Positions 58,715-64,000 of a DNA stretch of 64,000 nt are shown piece after piece. Position 1 is the stretch's first letter. Each line of letters opens with the position of its first letter. The notes beneath the pieces were generated by a model. That model ran no database searches. It had not been told where the DNA came from and worked only from the letters and a program-made list of their open reading frames with translations. Position numbers and translations under genes: made by a program. Origin of the DNA: Pycnococcus provasolii. Lineage: Eukaryota > Chlorophyta > Pseudoscourfieldiophyceae > Pseudoscourfieldiales > Pycnococcaceae. The stretch covers positions 1 to 64,000 of the forward strand of contig OW568899.1 in NCBI GenBank assembly GCA_938743325.2, written 5' to 3'.

Positions 58715-60787
58715 ATGATTCCGCGATACACGACGACGATGATGTTGATCATGCTCATGGTGGTGGTGGTGGCTGTGCTCACGCCGTCGTCGTCGTCCTT
58801 CCTCAGCATGCCGGCATCATACTCAATTACATATGCAGCCGCTGCATTGATCGTGCCGGTCGCGGAGGAACCTGAACCGCAGACAATCGAGGAGGAGGAG
58901 GAGCTGGACTTGTTGCCGCCGCCGCCGCCGTCGTCGTCGTCTTTTAATCTTGTCGGTGCTATGCGTGCAACCACGCGTCCTGCTAGTGCAGATGTGGCAC
59001 AACATCACGCATCGTCGTACCGCTTGTACGATGCATCGGAGGATTGTCCATGCTTGGATGCAAATTCCGAGGGCATGAGAGCGTGGCGGTCAGCGATGAT
59101 CCAAAAGAATGCTTCTTGCTACGTGCGCCCTGGCGATGACGACGATGCAAACTTCTTCTGCTATCCACCAGACTATGGATCTGGGAAGTGCAACTTCTGG
59201 GATTTCGGTCTTGCGGAGTGCGCCTCTCGCACATCTGCTGGCGTACTACGACGACTCGAGGAGGAGGATCCAACGACGACGACGACGATGGTGTCCGAGG
59301 GTTTGAAAACACCGAGGTCACTTCAGATTCCATTTTACTGCCAAGCTGCGTGGTGCTGGGTGAACACAAGCAACTGTGCTAGCACGCGGCGGTTCAAAAG
59401 TGCACATGTGGAACCCGCGAAAAGCCTGAAACTTAACGTTTCATACGAGACTTGCGGAAATACGGACTCGTACACGCCGAGACTCCTCGACCAGCTTCGT
59501 GGGAAACGACTTCGTGTAGCCTTTCCTGCAGATAGCTCAGCCACATGGCCGCTTCTCACACTCAGCGATGGGAAAACGAAAGCCGGAGCTGCACCTGACT
59601 TGCTCCGTTACGCCGCCGATGAATACGGATTAGAATTAGTGGAGGTTCCACTGCGAAATCGCTCTCTCGATAAATTCAAAAGCACCTACACTGCATGCAC
59701 CCATGCGGTTGCGATTGGTGACGCTGACGTGTGTGGAGCCGCCGCTTGGGTCACGCTGCAACGTCGATCTCTAGCCAACTTTGGCGAGATTTTCGACACC
59801 GACCCAATGTTCCTCGTGTCACGCTCCGTCTCGAACAAGAAGAAAGCGCTAAGTGCGAGTGAAGTGCTGCTCCGTCCATTCCTGCCTTTCACGCCAGCGA
59901 TGTGGGGGATCATCGTAGCTGCCTGCTTTGTCACATCGATCGCGTTCTGGATCATCGAGAGCGACGCAAAATTCAAGCTACGCACGATCACACGCCATAT
60001 GTACTTTGGCTTCCTCTCGTACTTCGCGGGTCAAGGTCCGGTGACAGAACCAACGACGCCACCTGGCCGGTTGCTGCAGCTCTCGTGGGGCTTCTTTTTG
60101 CTCGTCTTGTTGAGCACTTACACAGCCAAGTTAGCTGCTTACTTCGCGGTTCCCAACGACGAGCCTCAGATTCGATCGCTCGAGGAGGCGCAACGCCGAG
60201 GGTTAAGCATTTGCGTTCCCAGTGCTCTTTTCGGAGCTATCACGAGCGCAAGGCCTGAGATTCGAAAGCTTGCGGTAGAAGTGGACGACAATGAAATGGG
60301 TCTCTTGGATGCGATGGATGCTGGCAAATGTGGTGTTGCTATCTTTTACCCAGAGGGTGTGGTGACGGAGCAAGTTCGAAATAATTCGCACTGCGACAAG
60401 AGTACAGTCGGAGATGTGATTTACACGGTGGGACGAGGCTTTCCAATCAATAACGACCTTGCTTTTCCGTTCACAGCGTTGACTAATGACTACCAAGTGC
60501 AAGGCGTGTGGCAATACTTCAAGGAATCTAACATTCGTCGTTACCGCCCGGCTCCAAGCTGCCCGGATATTATCGACGAACGCGATGTTGGAGACGATGA
60601 CGCTGCCGTTCCTCTGGGCGTAGACGAGCTTGGCGGCAATGCGGCGATTCTGCTCATTGGGATAAGCGTGAGCCTATGCGTGTACTTTTTTTGGCGTACA
60701 ACTGAAGGGTTTCACACGATGAAGACCTTTGAACGATCTTTGACGATTTTGACGCCAAAGTCTCGTGATCATAACAACTTCATGTAA
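58715..60787 (+). CDS. Ionotropic glutamate receptor-like channel
   Basis: A 690-residue protein starting with a hydrophobic signal sequence (M-I-P-R-Y-T-T-T-M-M-L-I-M-L-M-V-V-V-V). A Cys-rich extracellular part spans about 90-255. The first ligand-binding lobe begins near 265 with L-R-G-K-R-L-R-V-A-F-P. M1 is near 394-416 (M-W-G-I-I-V-A-A-C-F). A re-entrant pore segment is near 430-445, and M3 near 459-480 carries S-T-Y-T-A-K-L-A-A-Y-F, a variant of the family's SYTANLAAF gate. The second lobe is near 490-630, and M4 near 644-664. The order S1-M1-P-M3-S2-M4 is that of iGluR/GLR channels. There is no full amino-terminal LIVBP-type domain. It is probably a cation channel gated by an amino acid at the cell surface. 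The stop is 78 bp from that of the convergent PRP6 gene. Confidence 0.82.
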   Translation: MIPRYTTTMMLIMLMVVVVAVLTPSSSSFLSMPASYSITYAAAALIVPVAEEPEPQTIEEEEELDLLPPPPPSSSSFNLVGAMRATTRPASADVAQHHASSYRLYDASEDCPCLDANSEGMRAWRSAMIQKNASCYVRPGDDDDANFFCYPPDYGSGKCNFWDFGLAECASRTSAGVLRRLEEEDPTTTTTMVSEGLKTPRSLQIPFYCQAAWCWVNTSNCASTRRFKSAHVEPAKSLKLNVSYETCGNTDSYTPRLLDQLRGKRLRVAFPADSSATWPLLTLSDGKTKAGAAPDLLRYAADEYGLELVEVPLRNRSLDKFKSTYTACTHAVAIGDADVCGAAAWVTLQRRSLANFGEIFDTDPMFLVSRSVSNKKKALSASEVLLRPFLPFTPAMWGIIVAACFVTSIAFWIIESDAKFKLRTITRHMYFGFLSYFAGQGPVTEPTTPPGRLLQLSWGFFLLVLLSTYTAKLAAYFAVPNDEPQIRSLEEAQRRGLSICVPSALFGAITSARPEIRKLAVEVDDNEMGLLDAMDAGKCGVAIFYPEGVVTEQVRNNSHCDKSTVGDVIYTVGRGFPINNDLAFPFTALTNDYQVQGVWQYFKESNIRRYRPAPSCPDIIDERDVGDDDAAVPLGVDELGGNAAILLIGISVSLCVYFFWRTTEGFHTMKTFERSLTILTPKSRDHNNFM

Positions 60788-60865
60788 CTACTACCTAGGG
60801 TGTATGTACTGGTTTCCAAACAGATAGTTGGTTCGTAGTTGGTAGATATGGAACAAATATACAAG

Positions 60866-63800
60866 TTACTTCCGCGAGCCGACACCCTCCAGCGCATCCT
60901 CCTCCGCAGACATGAGCTGAGACGCGAGCTCGAGCGTGCGCTCGATGCGCATCTCGTGCGCGGACGAGGCGCTCGATGCAACGCGCGATTTCCACGACGC
61001 ATCCCACTCCCAAAGCCCAGGATCCTTCGAGACGCGCGTCCAAAAGATGCCGTGCTTTGGCGACGCCGCTGTGCAAGCCTTGATGACGCTAGATGCGCCA
61101 GACGTCTCAGATGCAGACGCGGCGCTTGCAGCCTGCTCGAAACGGTACAGCAGTACCCACGTATCGCCGTCGTCCGGTGCGAGCGACGTTGCGCGCGTCA
61201 ACCAGCTCCGCGCCTTGTCGAGTTTTCCGTCAGCCCAGAAGAGGCGCGCCACGGCACCGATGACACGCACATCCTTGTCGCATCGCTTCAGCGCGTCCGC
61301 GCACCGCGACTTTCTCACCTGCCGTGGCGCCATGCCAATGTGCGCGGACCAGAGCAGGCCGCTCTCCGGGCATTCCTGCAACGCCTGCGCCATCAGCTTT
61401 TCCGCCGCATGCACGTCGCCGCCAGTGCTAAGCTTTCGCTCGCGCTGCACGTGAAGGTACCAAATCCTATCCTCCTTCGGGTTCTTCAGGCGAGCCTGCT
61501 CGAGCAGAGCACGTCCCTTCGCCGGGAAACCCATGTCAAATTCCAAATCAGCCGAGGCGAGCCAAAGAGGGATGCTGTGAGGGCACTGCTTCACGCCCTG
61601 CTGAAGTGCCGCTCGCGCGCGCTCGTAGCAGGCCTTCGCATCATCCATCTTCGCATTGGCACTGCTGCCCGGCTCCACCTTGAGCATCGAGACGTCGCCG
61701 TCGCCATCGACATCGCCGCCACCCCGTCGGAGTGCCTGTGCCTTCATCAACCACATCTTCCAGCTCTTTGGAAACTTGCCAAGACCTTCCGTAAGAAGCG
61801 ACAGCTCCTCCTTGTGATTCCGCTCCATGCGCTCAGCCAACGCACTCTTGATGTAGATGCGCTCCGAACCACCGCTTGCAGCCGACTTCGCCGTTCCATC
61901 CATGGAACACAGACCCGTGCGATCCCGTGAGCGCGCGAGAAGAATGCGAGCACGCTCGTGTTCGCCGGAGTCGAGTTCGATCTTGTGCGCTGCGAGGATG
62001 ATGTCCTCGCTATCGGCGTTGTGCCGATGCGCCTCCTGTAGGATGGCACGAGCGCCGTCCACCGCCTCGGCGCTTGGTGGCATCTGGCCTCCACCCAGCC
62101 ACCGTTCCTTAGCAGCCATCAGCCAAAGCACCACCGCCTGCGGGCAGTGGCTGACAGATTTGGTGAGAATGGCGAGTACTTCGTCTGTCGCGGTACCGCA
62201 TGCCTTTTCGAGCTTCACCAGCTGGCGCCACAGCGACACTTTGCCGGGGAACGCCTCGATCGCCTTCAGCAGCATCGATCGCGCCGTCTCGGGGCACGAT
62301 CGACCGAGCGCATCCTCCGCGTCTGCCGACCACGTTCGCTGGCGATCAATCTCCTCGACGCCCATTCCGAGCGTGGCGAAGACAATCGCACGGCACGTGG
62401 CGGGCGACTTTGACTTCTCGCACTTCTCCGCCTCGCGAAGCCACGTGTCGCGGTCGATCGCCGTGCCTGTTGAAGCGAGGCTCTTAATGGCGCGCGATAT
62501 GATCTTGCCGCACATCTTCCCGTTTCCATTCGCCTCCTCGAGCTCGCTTGCCGCAATCCAGATTGACAGTTCGGTGGGTACGGCTGCTCGTGCACGATTT
62601 AGCACGCCGCGAGCCGCCTCGTACGTCTCGAGGCTTGCGAGGGCGAGCCACAGCTCGGTGTGCTGCGGGCAGCACTCCACGGCTCGTGTTAGCAGGAGCC
62701 GCGCATCCTCCTCGCTGCTGAGATCGACCGACGCTTTCCAGAGTTTAACGGACGTGGGAATCTGCATGAGCGCTCGTCGGAGCACGCGCTGCTTGCTGAG
62801 CGTGTCCGGCTCGAGGTCCGCCGCCGCAAGCCAGAGCGAGATGGAATCGGGGTTCGCCGCCACGCCTCGCGCGAGAATCGCCTTGGCGGTGTCCGGCGGA
62901 TGCAACCTCGCCGCCTCGATCCAGACGTCGTCAGACTTTGGGCATTTCTCCGTGCCCGTGAGCGCGAATCGCCGCGCTTCGCTCATCTTTCCTGCCGTCT
63001 CCTCGAGGCGCGCAGCGGCGATCCAGCCGGGAGCGTGCCCTGGGTTGGTGTTGATGACGGACTTGAGCAGAAGGCGTGCCTTTTTGATGTCCGATACCTC
63101 CGCTTCGCTGTTGACGTGCATTCCGGAGAGGCTGGTGAGATATCCTTTCGGGTCGATCGTCGTCTGTCCGCTTACGTTGTCGCTGAGCTTCGCAAGCTTC
63201 ATTCCGAGCATAGTCTGCCTTCCTTCGCCGACCGCCTTCAAATCCGTGGCGCCATCGCCACCTCCACCTGCGCCGGCACCCAGCATGGCTGTCGGGTCTA
63301 TGTGCGCGTTGGTTTCCTGTCCTTCTAGTGCGCGACGGAGCAGTGTGTCTGGCATAGCAACGGTGGTGTCGTTCTTCCTCTGTCTTTTCGCAGCCAAGTC
63401 GCTCGCGTCTGGTATAGCTTCCCACTGTTCTTCGGTGACATCCTTCAGTCGCCGCTTGAGGTCGGCGAACTGCTCGGTGATTTTCGGATTGTCCTTTCTG
63501 TTCTGTTCGATTTGGTCTTTGATTTTCTGTTCTCTCACGCCTTGCTGTCTCCTGTCCGCTAACTTTGCGTCGATGGCTTGATAGATGGCATCCGCCTCTT
63601 TGTCTTCGTCGTCGTCGTCGAATCGCTTCGCGAGGAGTCCACCGTCGTTTCCTAGCGCGGCGTTGTACGCGCCATCGTTCACGGGCTGCTGGCCAGGCGC
63701 AGCATCTGCCGGTGCTTCTTGACCCACCGCCCCGGCACCACCGAGGGACACGGCGGCAGGTCCGATATCGCTACGTGTCGTGAACCCGGATGCGCCGCGC

Positions 63801-63931
63801 CCTATGCCGGGCACGTAGTGCGGAGGCGGCTTGGACGTGAAGATGGACGCGAGCACGTGCGCGGGCGGAGCGAGACTGCGGTGCCGGTGCGACGAGTTGG
63901 CACTGCCGCCCCCTGCTCCCAACGACGCCAT
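60866..63931 (-). CDS. PRPF6: Pre-mRNA splicing factor PRP6 (U5 snRNP)
   Basis: A 1,021-residue protein with the N-terminal signature of PRP6: P-P-P-H-Y-V-P-G-I-G-R-G-A-S-G-F-T-T-R-S-D-I-G-P-A near residues 34-58. It also has the PRP1 N-domain features (D-D-D-D-E-D-K-E-A-D-A-I-Y, then F-A-D-L-K-R-R-L). From about residue 270 to the end are HAT repeats with (W/L)-x-x-A-A-x-L-E, A-R-x-L-L, C-P-x-(S/H) and W-L-x-A patterns. PRP6 bridges U5 and U4/U6 in the tri-snRNP. The length is close to the human (941) and plant (about 1,030) proteins. The 5' end is complete, and the first ATG at 63931 is used. Confidence 0.95.
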   Translation of the reverse strand: MASLGAGGGSANSSHRHRSLAPPAHVLASIFTSKPPPHYVPGIGRGASGFTTRSDIGPAAVSLGGAGAVGQEAPADAAPGQQPVNDGAYNAALGNDGGLLAKRFDDDDEDKEADAIYQAIDAKLADRRQQGVREQKIKDQIEQNRKDNPKITEQFADLKRRLKDVTEEQWEAIPDASDLAAKRQRKNDTTVAMPDTLLRRALEGQETNAHIDPTAMLGAGAGGGGDGATDLKAVGEGRQTMLGMKLAKLSDNVSGQTTIDPKGYLTSLSGMHVNSEAEVSDIKKARLLLKSVINTNPGHAPGWIAAARLEETAGKMSEARRFALTGTEKCPKSDDVWIEAARLHPPDTAKAILARGVAANPDSISLWLAAADLEPDTLSKQRVLRRALMQIPTSVKLWKASVDLSSEEDARLLLTRAVECCPQHTELWLALASLETYEAARGVLNRARAAVPTELSIWIAASELEEANGNGKMCGKIISRAIKSLASTGTAIDRDTWLREAEKCEKSKSPATCRAIVFATLGMGVEEIDRQRTWSADAEDALGRSCPETARSMLLKAIEAFPGKVSLWRQLVKLEKACGTATDEVLAILTKSVSHCPQAVVLWLMAAKERWLGGGQMPPSAEAVDGARAILQEAHRHNADSEDIILAAHKIELDSGEHERARILLARSRDRTGLCSMDGTAKSAASGGSERIYIKSALAERMERNHKEELSLLTEGLGKFPKSWKMWLMKAQALRRGGGDVDGDGDVSMLKVEPGSSANAKMDDAKACYERARAALQQGVKQCPHSIPLWLASADLEFDMGFPAKGRALLEQARLKNPKEDRIWYLHVQRERKLSTGGDVHAAEKLMAQALQECPESGLLWSAHIGMAPRQVRKSRCADALKRCDKDVRVIGAVARLFWADGKLDKARSWLTRATSLAPDDGDTWVLLYRFEQAASAASASETSGASSVIKACTAASPKHGIFWTRVSKDPGLWEWDASWKSRVASSASSAHEMRIERTLELASQLMSAEEDALEGVGSRK

Positions 63932-64000
63932 GATATGCGGAGGATTTCCAAAAATGACAAGGGAGGAAAGCGATGGGATGGGCGCCGCCGGGGTGGGTCA
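63932..64000. other. Upstream edge of PRP6, cut by the window
   Basis: Only 69 bases remain upstream of the PRP6 start codon. No feature can be read in them. Confidence 0.3.

Noticed and set aside
1-64000. tRNA and rRNA genes
   Set aside because: No cloverleaf with a GTTCGA-type T arm and matching acceptor stem, and no rRNA-like stretch, was found by eye. A covariance-model scan was not possible here.

Overview
The window is nuclear DNA of a small, gene-dense eukaryote, most likely a flagellate unicellular alga. Genes are long, GC-rich and nearly intron-free. Only three introns could be inferred, all GT-AG: 129, 112 and 40 nt. Neighbouring genes often meet tail to tail with 60-120 bp between them. 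The THOC1 homologue reads more like plant than animal THOC1, and two FAM227/C5orf34-type proteins suggest a ciliated cell. A prasinophyte-type green alga is my best guess, but the sequence alone does not prove it.

Layout. 1-5.7 kb: an RCC1-type propeller (-), a C5orf34-like protein (+) and a FAM227-like protein (-). 5.7-7.8 kb: gene-free, with a long foldback repeat. 7.8-16.2 kb: an NCX-type Na+/Ca2+ exchanger with two Calx-beta domains, a coiled-coil protein and an eight-unit phage-integrase-repeat protein. 17-21.3 kb: a three-domain small heat-shock protein, a Ty3/gypsy fossil and THOC1. 21.6-28.5 kb: a sulfotransferase-WW fusion and a sulfatase-YHYH fusion whose two exons were joined here. 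28.6-32.7 kb: a mobile-element cluster with two units sharing ends (one coding a CCCH protein, one a tyrosine-recombinase-like protein), then a piggyBac-like gene. 33-46.4 kb: prolyl-4-hydroxylase, an EF-hand/coiled-coil protein, a second RCC1 propeller, a large GTPase, an ankyrin protein, a third RCC1 propeller and a GT29 sialyltransferase-like enzyme. 46.5-55.9 kb: an unrecognised membrane protein, a frameshifted TPR gene, and a 2,234-residue SAM-SAM-ankyrin-SAM protein made of two exons. 56-58.7 kb: repeat-rich gene-free DNA with a second foldback. 58.7-63.9 kb: an ionotropic glutamate receptor-like channel and PRP6.

No operon-like pathway is evident. Recurrent themes are Ca2+ and membrane signalling (NCX, iGluR, EF-hand protein), secretory sulfur and glycan chemistry (sulfotransferase, sulfatase, sialyltransferase-like, prolyl hydroxylase), and lineage-expanded repeat proteins (RCC1, ankyrin, PIR, TPR, SAM). 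The least expected items are the multidomain fusions, three seven-repeat RCC1 proteins that share an N-terminal motif, and a dispersed ~230-bp repeat placed at gene 3' ends.
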